NCBI GenBank assembly: GCA_964581825.1
Contig: CAZORB010000001.1
Coordinates: 1-64,000, forward strand
Length of the DNA stretch: 64,000 nucleotides
Source of the DNA: SYIM01 sp964581825
GTDB taxonomy: Bacteria > Pseudomonadota > Gammaproteobacteria > Burkholderiales > Burkholderiaceae_E
Direction of reading: 5' to 3'
In this document: positions 25,777 to 33,551 of the stretch, piece after piece
How positions within the stretch are numbered: position 1 is the stretch's first letter
Layout: each line of letters opens with the position of its first letter
The notes under the pieces: model-generated
The model's database searches: none
Told to the model about the DNA's origin: nothing
Seen by the model: only the letters and a program-made list of their open reading frames with translations
Program-made: the position numbers and the translations under genes

Positions 25777-26955
25777 TCAGTCGCGGCGGACCCCCGGCGC
25801 TGGCCGCCTCCCCACCGTTACCGTCAGGTCGAGTTCGCGCCCCTCGCGCACCAGCTTCAACTGGGCTCGTGCACCAGGCGAGAGTCCAGCGATTGCGTTG
25901 AGCATGGCTGTGGTGCCCGAGATTGCCTGGCCCTCCACCGCCACCAGGATATCGCCCGCGCGCACGCCCGCGCGATCGGCAGGACCGTTTCGGATCACCG
26001 ACGCAATCAGCGTGCCCTGGCGGCGCGCCAGACGAAACGCCTCGACCAGCTCTGGCGTAAGGTCTTGCGGCTCAACGCCAATGTAGCCGCGAGTCACCGA
26101 GCCGTCCCGCACAATCTGCTCCAGCACCAGTTTCGCAGTCGAGATCGGCGTGGCAAATCCGATTCCAAGCGACCCGGGTGTGCTGCTACGGGAAAAGATC
26201 GCGGTATTGATACCAATCAACCGGCCGCGCACGTCAATCAGCGCTCCTCCGGAGTTGCCAGGATTAATCGCCGCATCCGTCTGGATAAAGTTTTCGAAGG
26301 TGTTGATGCCCAGCTGGCTTCGACCCAGCGCACCAACGATTCCCATCGTGACCGACTGGCCCACGCCGAAAGGGTTACCGATCGCGAGCACCACATCGCC
26401 CACCCGCAGCGACTCGGAGTCGCCGAACTCGATCGCAGGCAGATCGCGGCGCTCAATACGCAACACCGCCAGATCGGTTTCCGGGTCGCTTCCGACCAGC
26501 TTTGCTCGCTCACGCGTGCCATCGGCCAGCAGCACCACGATGCCATCGGCCGCATCCACTACATGGTGGCTGGTGAGAATGTGGCCCTCGCGTCCCACCA
26601 GAACGCCCGATCCCAGGTTGCTCCAGGGCTGCCGATCCGGCGGCACCGGCTCTCCAAAAAAGCGCCTGACCGAGGGGTCGGTCATCGGATGCCCTGGGGG
26701 CAGACGCCCCGAGCGTGTCGTATGGATATTGACCACGGCGGGCATCGCCCGTTGTGCAGCGGCAGCGTATGACACAATCGCCGCATCGCGCGCAGGCAAC
26801 TCTCGCCCGCCCGCCGGAGAGCCTGACACCGCGCCGCCCACAGGCCAGGCAAGTTTGCGAGGCAGCCATTCCGGACGAAGGGTCGCGATAACGAACACGA
26901 TCGCGAGCACCACTGTTACCGTCTGAGCAAACAGCAACCAGAGTTTTTTAAGCAT
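25777..26955 (-). CDS. Membrane-anchored S1C trypsin-like protease with one PDZ domain (DegS/AlgW-like)
   Basis: 392 residues from ATG 26955 (MLKKLWLLFAQTVTVVLAIV), an N-terminal membrane anchor; a longer frame upstream adds no family sequence. The triad is His in ILTSHHVVDA, Asp in DPETDLAVLRI and Ser in AINPGNSGGALID. A single PDZ domain (about 290-385) contains GYIGVEPQDLTPELVEAF and IRNGPADRAGVRAGDILV. One PDZ plus anchor fits DegS/AlgW-type regulatory proteases of envelope stress rather than two-PDZ DegP. Its start codon overlaps that of the divergent NIF3 gene by 2 nt. Confidence 0.92.
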   Translation of the reverse strand: MLKKLWLLFAQTVTVVLAIVFVIATLRPEWLPRKLAWPVGGAVSGSPAGGRELPARDAAIVSYAAAAQRAMPAVVNIHTTRSGRLPPGHPMTDPSVRRFFGEPVPPDRQPWSNLGSGVLVGREGHILTSHHVVDAADGIVVLLADGTRERAKLVGSDPETDLAVLRIERRDLPAIEFGDSESLRVGDVVLAIGNPFGVGQSVTMGIVGALGRSQLGINTFENFIQTDAAINPGNSGGALIDVRGRLIGINTAIFSRSSTPGSLGIGFATPISTAKLVLEQIVRDGSVTRGYIGVEPQDLTPELVEAFRLARRQGTLIASVIRNGPADRAGVRAGDILVAVEGQAISGTTAMLNAIAGLSPGARAQLKLVREGRELDLTVTVGRRPAPGVRRD

Positions 26956-27754
26956 GAAGACCGCAACACGCAAAGCCGGCGCAACCAACCGGTCAGGGGG
27001 CAAGGGCGTAAGCGCCAAAGCACTCGGCGACTGGCTGGAGGCTACCCTGCAGCCCGGCCGCTTCAATGATTATTGCCCAAACGGTCTGCAGGCGGAAGGA
27101 AACCGCACCGTGCGGCGACTGGTATGCGGGGTGACCGCAAGCCTTGCCTTGCTGAAATCAGCTCAGGCGGTGCGCGCTGATGCTCTGCTGGTTCATCACG
27201 GATGGTTCTGGCGTGGCGAGGATAGCCGGCTGACCGGCATTCGGCTTGCCCGGGTGCGCACCCTGCTGGACTCAGGCATGCATCTGTTTGCCTACCACCT
27301 GCCGCTCGATGCGCATCCGGAACTTGGCAACAATGCGCAGCTTGGCCAGCAGCTGGGCTGGTCAACCGACGGCCGCTACGGGCAATACGATCTGATCAGC
27401 CTGCACTCGTTTGCCAAACCTCAATCGGTTGCAACCATCAGAGCGGCATTGAAGCGCCGGCTGGGGCACTCACCACTTGCAGTTGGGCGTCTCGAGCGGC
27501 CTATAAAGCGAATCGCGTGGTGTACGGGCGGCGCCCAGGACATGATCATCGAGGCTGCGCAAGCGGGTGCCGATGCGTTCGTGAGCGGCGAAATCTCTGA
27601 GCGCACCACGCATCTTGCGCGCGAACTTGGCATGACTTACTTCGCGGCGGGCCATCATGCGACCGAGCGGTTTGGCGTGCAGGCGCTTGCACGGGCCGCA
27701 GCCGATGCGCTCGGCTTCGAGCAGCTCTTTATCGACGATCCAAACCCGGTCTGA
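26954..27754 (+). CDS. NIF3-family dinuclear metal-centre protein
   Basis: 266 residues. Family blocks: FNDYCPNGLQAEG near residue 37, ADALLVHHGWFWRGED (metal histidines), FAYHLPLDAHPELGNNAQL, and near the end FVSGEISERTTHLARE and YFAAGHHATERFG with metal ligands. These proteins form toroidal hexamers with two metal ions per subunit; the biochemical role is not settled, though GTP cyclohydrolase I type 2 has been used as a name. About 18 residues precede the usual start, rich in K, R and G, so the true start may be slightly downstream. Divergent from the DegS-like gene. Confidence 0.92.
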   Translation: MKTATRKAGATNRSGGKGVSAKALGDWLEATLQPGRFNDYCPNGLQAEGNRTVRRLVCGVTASLALLKSAQAVRADALLVHHGWFWRGEDSRLTGIRLARVRTLLDSGMHLFAYHLPLDAHPELGNNAQLGQQLGWSTDGRYGQYDLISLHSFAKPQSVATIRAALKRRLGHSPLAVGRLERPIKRIAWCTGGAQDMIIEAAQAGADAFVSGEISERTTHLARELGMTYFAAGHHATERFGVQALARAAADALGFEQLFIDDPNPV

Positions 27755-27768
27755 GGGGTATTGCTCGA

Positions 27769-28602
27769 TCAGGCCTGCGGTTTGTCTGACGAGGCCGCAG
27801 CAACCGGCGGCTTGTCGCCGGCGGCATCGCCCGCGGCTGCGGTGGCCGCGTCGTCGGACTCGCTCTTGGCGCTTTCCGGATTGCGGCTGTAGGCCGTGAT
27901 AAAGCCCGCCAGAAAAATGCCCAGTTCGTAGAGCAAGATTAGCGGGATAGCGAGCATGAACTGACTGAGGACGTCGGGCGGCGTGAGAATGGCAGCAGCC
28001 ACAAACGCGCCAACGATGACGTAGCGACGGATATCGCGCAATTGCTGCTGGGTGACCATGCCAAGCTTGACCAGCAGCATTTCAACCACCGGCACTTCGA
28101 ACGCAACCCCAAAACCAAAGAAGATCGCAAGCGTGAAGTCCCAGTATTTCTGCAGGTCCTGCATGATCTCGGCGCCAGTACCTTCGGCAAACGAGAAGAA
28201 AAACTTGTAAGCCGCGGGAAGCACAAACAGATAGGCAAAGCCGATGCCGACGACTAGGAAAAACACGCTCGACATGATGAGCGGCAGCGCAAAGCGTTTC
28301 TCATGCTCGTACAGGCCTGGCGCCACGAAGGCCCAAGCCTGGTAGAGCACCCACGGCAACGAAAACAGCAGCGCTGACAGGAACGCCACCTTGGTAAGCG
28401 TAAAGAAGGCGCCTTCACCTGCGAGAAAAACCGGCTTGGAGCCCGGAGGCAGCGCCTCATAGAGCGGCAGCGACAGAAACAACATGATGTCGCGCGAGAA
28501 GTAAAAGCAGACGCCAAACATGATCAGCACCAGAATCAGTGACTTGATCAGCCGGTCGCGCAGCTCAACCAGATGAGAGATGAAGCTTTCTTCCTGAGCC
28601 AT
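27769..28602 (-). CDS. tatC: Sec-independent translocase subunit TatC
   Basis: 277 residues with six membrane segments. The N-terminal EESFISHLVELRDRLIKSL is the signal-peptide contact region, and the first periplasmic loop and FGFGVAFEVPVVEMLLVKLG (with the conserved F-x-F-E) are present. The last about 35 residues are an Ala/Asp/Lys-rich tail. TatC with TatB recognises twin-arginine signals on folded proteins. 11 nt after tatB; convergent with the NIF3 gene 14 nt away. Confidence 0.97.
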   Translation of the reverse strand: MAQEESFISHLVELRDRLIKSLILVLIMFGVCFYFSRDIMLFLSLPLYEALPPGSKPVFLAGEGAFFTLTKVAFLSALLFSLPWVLYQAWAFVAPGLYEHEKRFALPLIMSSVFFLVVGIGFAYLFVLPAAYKFFFSFAEGTGAEIMQDLQKYWDFTLAIFFGFGVAFEVPVVEMLLVKLGMVTQQQLRDIRRYVIVGAFVAAAILTPPDVLSQFMLAIPLILLYELGIFLAGFITAYSRNPESAKSESDDAATAAAGDAAGDKPPVAAASSDKPQA

Positions 28603-28613
28603 GGGCGAGGCAC

Positions 28614-29048
28614 TCAGCTCCGATAAAAGCGCCGCTTCGGGCGCTTGCGTTTCAGTTCGCGGTCACGCTCGATCCGGCGATCACGGATCCGGTCGCGCGA
28701 ACGCCGGACAGCATAAATACGGTCCCAGTCGGTGACCGGTTCCGCAGGTTTGGAATCTCCCTCAAACGACGAGGCAAGCGAATCAAACTGCGCCTGCGCG
28801 CCATCTACGGCCGACTTGACCGAGGACTCGACTTCACGCGCGGCGGTCGTCACTTCTGTTTGCAGCTTGCGAAGGTCTTCGAGGTCCATCTGCCGATTGA
28901 TATCGGCCTTGACGTCGGTGACGTAGCGCTGCAGTTTTCCCAACCACTGGCCCACCTGGCGCGCAACACGAGGTAAACGCTCAGGCCCCAACACCACCAG
29001 CGCTATCAGCGCGGTGACGGCCATTTCGCTGAATCCAAAATCGAACAT
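28614..29048 (-). CDS. tatB: Sec-independent translocase subunit TatB
   Basis: 144 residues. MFDFGFSEMAVTALIALVVL followed by GPERLPRVARQVGQWLGKLQ is the standard TatB membrane helix, hinge and amphipathic helix; the rest is charged. TatB holds cargo at the TatBC receptor. An intrinsic terminator lies in the 92-nt space between tatA and this gene, so expression may come by read-through or from an internal promoter. Confidence 0.96.
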   Translation of the reverse strand: MFDFGFSEMAVTALIALVVLGPERLPRVARQVGQWLGKLQRYVTDVKADINRQMDLEDLRKLQTEVTTAAREVESSVKSAVDGAQAQFDSLASSFEGDSKPAEPVTDWDRIYAVRRSRDRIRDRRIERDRELKRKRPKRRFYRS

Positions 29049-29078
29049 GCGGGGCTCGGGGGCTACGCGCGATAGCGC

Positions 29079-29113
29079 TCAAAACGAAGCGAGCGGCTTT
29101 GCCAGCCGCTCGC
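29079..29113 (-). terminator. Rho-independent terminator between tatA and tatB
   Basis: GCGAGCGGCT at 29089-29098 and AGCCGCTCGC at 29104-29113 make a perfect 10-bp stem with a 5-nt loop. On the minus strand the hairpin is followed by TTCGTTTTGAG, a U-rich tail in the direction of tatA transcription. It lies 27 nt past the tatA stop and 41 nt before the tatB start. Confidence 0.75.
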
Positions 29114-29140
29114 CTGTCAGAGACCGGAAAGCGCTGTCAG

Positions 29141-29416
29141 TCAGTGCTTTTCCTTGGCTTCGACATCAATGGTGCGCGCGGCCACCTGGGCCGGCGGCAC
29201 CTGTTGGGCTGGCGCAGCACCCGCCTGCGGGGCCTGAGGCTGCGCGGGCGCCTGCGCGTCGGCCGCAGCTTTATCCGCTCCGTCCTTCATGCCCTCTTTA
29301 AAACCTTTGACTGCTCCGCCCAGATCCGAGCCGATGTTCTTCAGCTTTTTGGTACCGAAGATCAGCATGATGATCACGAGCACGATCAGCCAGTGCCAAA
29401 TGCTCATCGCTCCCAT
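29141..29416 (-). CDS. tatA: Sec-independent translocase subunit TatA
   Basis: 91 residues. MGAMSIWHWLIVLVIIMLIF then GTKKLKNIGSDLGGAVKGFK is the TatA helix, hinge and amphipathic helix; residues about 50-80 are an Ala/Gln/Pro tail. TatA oligomers form the transport channel and are needed in excess over TatBC. AGGAG lies 10 nt before ATG 29416; an internal ATG 9 nt further on is possible. A terminator hairpin follows the gene. The HIT gene is 27 nt upstream. Confidence 0.96.
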   Translation of the reverse strand: MGAMSIWHWLIVLVIIMLIFGTKKLKNIGSDLGGAVKGFKEGMKDGADKAAADAQAPAQPQAPQAGAAPAQQVPPAQVAARTIDVEAKEKH

Positions 29417-29443
29417 TTGTTTCTCGCTCCTGGTGATGCCGGC

Positions 29444-29797
29444 TCAGCGGCGCAAATTGCCTGACCCCAATGGTTCAGGCCCGCCCAGCACATGGACGTG
29501 AAGATGATACACCTCCTGCCTGCCGACCCTGCCGTTGTTGACAATGACCCTGAAGCCGTCATGCAGGCCCTGGTCACGCGCGAGGCTGCCGGCCATGCCA
29601 AACAGCTTCCCGACCAGTGGCTGGTGTGACACGTCGGCATCGTAGAGATTTTCCAGATGCAGCTTCGGAATGATCAGAAAATGCACTGGTGCGCTTGGGT
29701 TGATGTCGTGAAACGCAAGGATATCGTCGTCCTCAAACACCTTTTTCGCTGGAATCTCGCCGCGAACGATCCGGCAGAAAATGCAGTCATGCTTCAT
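29444..29797 (-). CDS. HIT-family nucleotide-binding protein (HinT-like)
   Basis: 117 residues from ATG 29797 (MKHDCIFCRIVRGEIPAKKV), where GGGGGACTTGACA supplies the ribosome site; a longer frame has no support. The zinc CxxC motif CIFC and the HIT triad YHLHVHVLGG are clear. HinT-type enzymes hydrolyse phosphoramidates such as AMP-lysine. It closes the histidine operon in Betaproteobacteria, just after hisE. Confidence 0.95.
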   Translation of the reverse strand: MKHDCIFCRIVRGEIPAKKVFEDDDILAFHDINPSAPVHFLIIPKLHLENLYDADVSHQPLVGKLFGMAGSLARDQGLHDGFRVIVNNGRVGRQEVYHLHVHVLGGPEPLGSGNLRR

Positions 29798-29857
29798 TGT
29801 CAAGTCCCCCTCCGCGCTGCCATGCCGGGCGGCTGTCCGCACGGCCCGACGCTCGGT

Positions 29858-30274
29858 TTAATCTTTAGCCTGCTCGCGCAAAATCGCTTTTCGGAGCGCT
29901 TTTTCCTCAAGACCAGACAGCCCTTCCCGACGCGCGAGCTCATCGAGTACATGCTGAGGGCCCAATTCGTACTGCGCCAACATGACGAGGCAGTGAAACC
30001 ACAAATCAGCGGTTTCAGCAATGATTCGGTCGCGCGCGCCATCTTTGGCCGCCATGACGGTTTCTGTGGCCTCTTCGCCGATTTTTTTCAGTACCGCATC
30101 GGGCGCGCGTGCCAGGAGCCGCGCCACATAAGAGCTGCCCGGATCGGCACCTTTGCGCGATTCGATGACCGCCGCGAGGCGAGCAAGCACCGTATCCGTT
30201 GCAGCTGCGCCCGAGGGTAGCTGCTCGGCCGACGCTTCGGCGGGCGCACCGGCAGAGGGTTTCATGGCGCTCAT
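29858..30274 (-). CDS. hisE: Phosphoribosyl-ATP pyrophosphatase HisE
   Basis: 138 residues. A variable Ala/Glu-rich N-terminus precedes the MazG-like all-alpha core: LARLAAVIESRKGADPGSSY, KKIGEEATETVMAAKDG with the EExxE metal motif, and IIAETADLWFHCLVMLAQY. It performs step 2 of histidine synthesis, removing pyrophosphate from PR-ATP. It overlaps hisI by ATGA; a second ATG three codons on is also possible. Confidence 0.95.
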   Translation of the reverse strand: MSAMKPSAGAPAEASAEQLPSGAAATDTVLARLAAVIESRKGADPGSSYVARLLARAPDAVLKKIGEEATETVMAAKDGARDRIIAETADLWFHCLVMLAQYELGPQHVLDELARREGLSGLEEKALRKAILREQAKD

Positions 30275-30702
30275 CGGTAGATCAGCTCCGGATCTTTCAG
30301 TACCGGGTCGACCGCCACCCAGCGGCCCATTTCAAGCCGGCTGAAGAAACAGGATTGCCGGCCAGTATGGCAAGCAATATCACCCGCCTGTTCGACGGCT
30401 AGCAAGACCACGTCGCCGTCGCAATCGAGCCTGATCTCGCGCACCTGCTGCGCATGGCCCGACTCTTCGCCTTTACGCCAAAGCCTGCTACGCGACCTCG
30501 ACCAATACACCGCGCGGCCAGTCGCCGCAGTTTCGGCAAGCGCCTCGCGGTTCATCCAGGCAACCATCAGCACCCGCCCGCTTGCCGCGTCCTGTGCAAT
30601 GGCGGGCACCAGCCCGGACGTATCCCATCGGACCTGATCGAGCCAGCTGTCGTCGGAGGCCGCCGGCGGGGACGGCTGCGCACCGGATGAGGGGCCAGGC
30701 AT
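30271..30702 (-). CDS. hisI: Phosphoribosyl-AMP cyclohydrolase HisI
   Basis: 143 residues from ATG 30702, which overlaps the hisF stop (TGATG); a GTG one codon earlier is possible. IAQDAASGRVLMVAWMNREAL, YWSRSRSRLWRKGEESGH and IRLDCDGDVVLLAVEQ with CHTGRQSCFF hold the zinc and magnesium ligands. It opens the purine ring of PR-AMP, step 3 of the pathway. HisI and HisE are separate here, not fused as in enteric bacteria. Confidence 0.95.
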   Translation of the reverse strand: MPGPSSGAQPSPPAASDDSWLDQVRWDTSGLVPAIAQDAASGRVLMVAWMNREALAETAATGRAVYWSRSRSRLWRKGEESGHAQQVREIRLDCDGDVVLLAVEQAGDIACHTGRQSCFFSRLEMGRWVAVDPVLKDPELIYR

Positions 30703-31460
30703 CACAGCCTCACCGGAATGCCGCGATCGGCCATCAACCGCTTGGCCTCGGCAACCGTGTGCTCACCGAAATGAAAGATGCTTGCTGCCAGCACCGCATC
30801 GGCCCGGCCCTGCGTGACCCCTTCAGCAAGATGCTCGAGGCTGCCCACACCGCCCGAGGCGATCACCGGAATGCCGACGGCGTCAGCCACCGCGCGCGTG
30901 AGACCCAGGTCAAAGCCTTGTCGGGTGCCGTCACGGTCCATGCTGGTCAGGAGGATTTCGCCTGCCCCCAGGCGCTCGACTTCGCGCGCCCAGGCGACCG
31001 CATCGAGACCGGTGCCGCGCCGACCGCCGTGGGTGTACACCTGCCACCGCCCGGGGCCGTCTGCCTTGGCATCGATAGCCACCACGATGCACTGCGATCC
31101 GAATCGACCAGCCGCCTCGGCGACCAGGCGCGGTGTCTGAATGGCCGCAGTATTGATTGAGATTTTGTCGGCGCCCGCATTGAGCAGACGCCTGACGTCT
31201 TCGACCGCGCGTACGCCGCCTCCGACCGTCAGCGGGATGAATACCTGATCGGCGACCGCTTCGATGACGTGCAGGATGATGTCGCGATCATCACTGGAAG
31301 CGGTGATATCGAGAAACGTGAGCTCATCGGCACCCTGCTCGTCATAGCGACGCGCGATTTCGACCGGGTCGCCCGCGTCGCGCAGCTCGAGAAAGCGCAC
31401 GCCCTTGACCACCCGGCCCGCGGTGACATCGAGGCAGGGAATGATGCGCTTGGTGAGCAC
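30702..31460 (-). CDS. hisF: Imidazole glycerol phosphate synthase cyclase subunit HisF
   Basis: 252 residues, a TIM barrel with internal half repeats. Catalytic Asp in RIIPCLDVTAGRVVKGV and in TSMDRDGTRQGFDLGL; phosphate loops ADKISINTAA and IASGGVGSLEHL. With HisH it makes imidazole glycerol phosphate and AICAR from PRFAR. GTG start at 31460. 15 nt after hisA. Confidence 0.97.
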   Translation of the reverse strand: MLTKRIIPCLDVTAGRVVKGVRFLELRDAGDPVEIARRYDEQGADELTFLDITASSDDRDIILHVIEAVADQVFIPLTVGGGVRAVEDVRRLLNAGADKISINTAAIQTPRLVAEAAGRFGSQCIVVAIDAKADGPGRWQVYTHGGRRGTGLDAVAWAREVERLGAGEILLTSMDRDGTRQGFDLGLTRAVADAVGIPVIASGGVGSLEHLAEGVTQGRADAVLAASIFHFGEHTVAEAKRLMADRGIPVRL

Positions 31461-31475
31461 GCAGCGTATCCGGGC

Positions 31476-32216
31476 TCAGCCGTTCAGCTCGTCGGCGCGC
31501 TCTTGGGCGGCGACGAAATCGAGTTTGCCTTCATAGAGCGCGCGACCCAGGATCGCGCCTTCAACACCTTCATCCTCGACTTCGCAGAGCCGGTCGATGT
31601 CTTCAATGCCTGCGATGCCACCTGAGGCAATGACCGGTACCTTGAGCGCCTGCGCGAGCCGAACGGTGGCTTCGATGTTGACGCCAGTGAGCATGCCGTC
31701 ACGACCAATATCGGTGTAGATCACGCCTTCGACACCGTAGTCCTCGAACTTCCGGGCCAGGTCAACGACATCGTGCTTGGTGAGCTTGCTCCAGCCGTCG
31801 GTGGCAACCCGACCGTCTTTCGCATCAAGGCCAACGATGATCTGCCCGGGAAACGCGCCGCAGGCATCGTGCAGGAAGCCTGGGTTCTTGACCGCTGCGG
31901 TACCAATGATGACGTAGGACAGCCCGCCATCCAGGTAGCGCTCGATCGTATCGAGATCGCGAATACCGCCGCCCAGCTGCACGGGAATGCGACCGGCGAT
32001 TTCGTCAAGAATTTCGCGGATCACACCCTCGTTGCGAGGTCGGCCGCTCACGGCGCCGTTCAGGTCAACCAGGTGAAGTCGGCGTGCGCCGCGGTCAAGC
32101 CAGCTACGTGCTACGGCAACAGGGTCTTCGGCAAACACGGTGGCATCGTCCATGTCGCCTTGCCTGAGCCGCACGCAGCGGCCATCCTTGAGGTCGATTG
32201 CGGGGATCAGCAGCAT
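31476..32216 (-). CDS. hisA: Phosphoribosylformimino-5-aminoimidazole carboxamide ribotide isomerase HisA
   Basis: 246 residues from ATG 32216 (MLLIPAIDLKDGRCVRLRQG), where similarity begins; the frame is open upstream only by chance. Catalytic Asp pair: AIDLKDG and GVIYTDIGRDGMLTG. A TIM barrel converting ProFAR to PRFAR, the Amadori step. Lies 52 nt after hisH and 15 nt before hisF. Confidence 0.97.
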   Translation of the reverse strand: MLLIPAIDLKDGRCVRLRQGDMDDATVFAEDPVAVARSWLDRGARRLHLVDLNGAVSGRPRNEGVIREILDEIAGRIPVQLGGGIRDLDTIERYLDGGLSYVIIGTAAVKNPGFLHDACGAFPGQIIVGLDAKDGRVATDGWSKLTKHDVVDLARKFEDYGVEGVIYTDIGRDGMLTGVNIEATVRLAQALKVPVIASGGIAGIEDIDRLCEVEDEGVEGAILGRALYEGKLDFVAAQERADELNG

Positions 32217-32268
32217 CGGAAAAAAGAGTGGGGGTGGCGCGGATGGGGAGGAATCGCGGCGGGTGCCT

Positions 32269-32907
32269 TCAGGGATTCCAGCTGACGAAGTTTTCGTAGA
32301 GTCTGAGGCCGTTAGCCGCGCTTTTCTCGGGGTGGAACTGCGTAGCGAAAATGTTATCCCGCGCCACTGCGCAGGTAAAGCGCAGACCGTAGTCCGAGGT
32401 GGCTGCAGTAACCTGAGGGTCGTCCGGCACGGCGAAAAAACTGTGCACAAAATAAAAGTAGGCGCTGGTAGGGATACCCTGCCAAAGCGGGTGCTCCCGA
32501 GTGGGAAGGACGCTATTCCAACCCATGTGCGGCACCTTGAGCCGAGCACCATCTGGTGCGTGCATCGTACCGTCGGGAAAGCGCAACACCTTGCCCGACA
32601 GCAGACCCAGCCCGGGTGTATCGCCTTCCGCGCTCCAGTCAAACAGCATCTGTTCGCCCACACAAACGCCGAATAATGGCCGACTTGCTGCGGCCCTCAG
32701 GAGCGATTCCCGCAGGCCCGATTCAGCGAGGTGGCGCATGCAATCGGGCATAGCGCCCTGTCCGGGAAAGACCACACGGTCGGCCGAGTCGATGGCGTGA
32801 GGCTCGCCGGTAATGATGACCCGGGCTTTGGGGGCGACATGCTCGAACGCCTTCGCCACCGAGCGAAGGTTGCCCATGCCGTAATCAACCACTGCAATGG
32901 TGGTCAC
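32269..32907 (-). CDS. hisH: Imidazole glycerol phosphate synthase glutaminase subunit HisH
   Basis: 212 residues, class I glutamine amidotransferase. The nucleophile is in PLFGVCVGEQMLF, and the His/Glu pair in ATQFHPEKSAANGLRL. It supplies ammonia to HisF through the barrel. GTG start at 32907 directly follows the hisB stop. The usual nucleophile motif is GICLGMQ; VCVGEQ is a modest variant. Confidence 0.96.
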   Translation of the reverse strand: MTTIAVVDYGMGNLRSVAKAFEHVAPKARVIITGEPHAIDSADRVVFPGQGAMPDCMRHLAESGLRESLLRAAASRPLFGVCVGEQMLFDWSAEGDTPGLGLLSGKVLRFPDGTMHAPDGARLKVPHMGWNSVLPTREHPLWQGIPTSAYFYFVHSFFAVPDDPQVTAATSDYGLRFTCAVARDNIFATQFHPEKSAANGLRLYENFVSWNP

Positions 32908-33495
32908 TCAGAGTGCTTCCTTGGTGGAGGGAATCCGCCCCTCGAGCCGCGGATCGGGCTCGACTGCCATTCGAAGCGCGCGCGCAAAGGCCTTGAAAAC
33001 CGTTTCGCACTGATGATGCGCGTTGTCGCCCCGCAGGTTGTCGACATGCAGCGTGACCTGCGCATGGTTGACGAAACCCTGAAAAAATTCGTGCGCAAGG
33101 TCGACATCAAATGAGCCAATCATCGCCCGGCGGAAATCGACCTGCCAGATGAGACCTGGACGGCCCGACAGATCGATGACTACACGTGACAGCGCTTCGT
33201 CGAGCGGCACGTAGGCATGGCCATAGCGACGAATGCCGCGCTTGTCGCCCACTGCCCGCGCAAACGCCTGGCCCAAGGTGATGCCGATATCTTCAACCGT
33301 GTGATGCGCATCGATGTGCAGGTCGCCCTGGGCTTCGATGAAAAGATCGACCAGACCGTGCCGGGCGATCTGGTCGAGCATATGGTCGAGAAAGGGTACG
33401 CCGGTGGCAAGCGACTGCTGGCCGGTGCCGTCGAGATTGAGCCGCACTTTGATGCGGGTTTCGGCGGTATTACGGATAACTTCGGCGGTTCGCAT
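32908..33495 (-). CDS. hisB: Imidazoleglycerol-phosphate dehydratase HisB
   Basis: 195 residues, monofunctional form without the phosphatase domain of enteric HisB. Manganese-binding repeats: DHMLDQIARHG, HIDAHHTVEDIGITLGQ, then FFQGFVNHAQVTLHVDNLRG and NAHHQCETVFKAFARAL. Step 6 of histidine synthesis. Histidinol-phosphate phosphatase must be encoded elsewhere. 56 nt after the hisD-hisC fusion. Confidence 0.97.
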   Translation of the reverse strand: MRTAEVIRNTAETRIKVRLNLDGTGQQSLATGVPFLDHMLDQIARHGLVDLFIEAQGDLHIDAHHTVEDIGITLGQAFARAVGDKRGIRRYGHAYVPLDEALSRVVIDLSGRPGLIWQVDFRRAMIGSFDVDLAHEFFQGFVNHAQVTLHVDNLRGDNAHHQCETVFKAFARALRMAVEPDPRLEGRIPSTKEAL

Positions 33496-33551
33496 TGGCG
33501 TCTCGGAGCAATCAGGCGTTGGTCTTTGGCGTCGAACTGCGCGGGTTGGCG

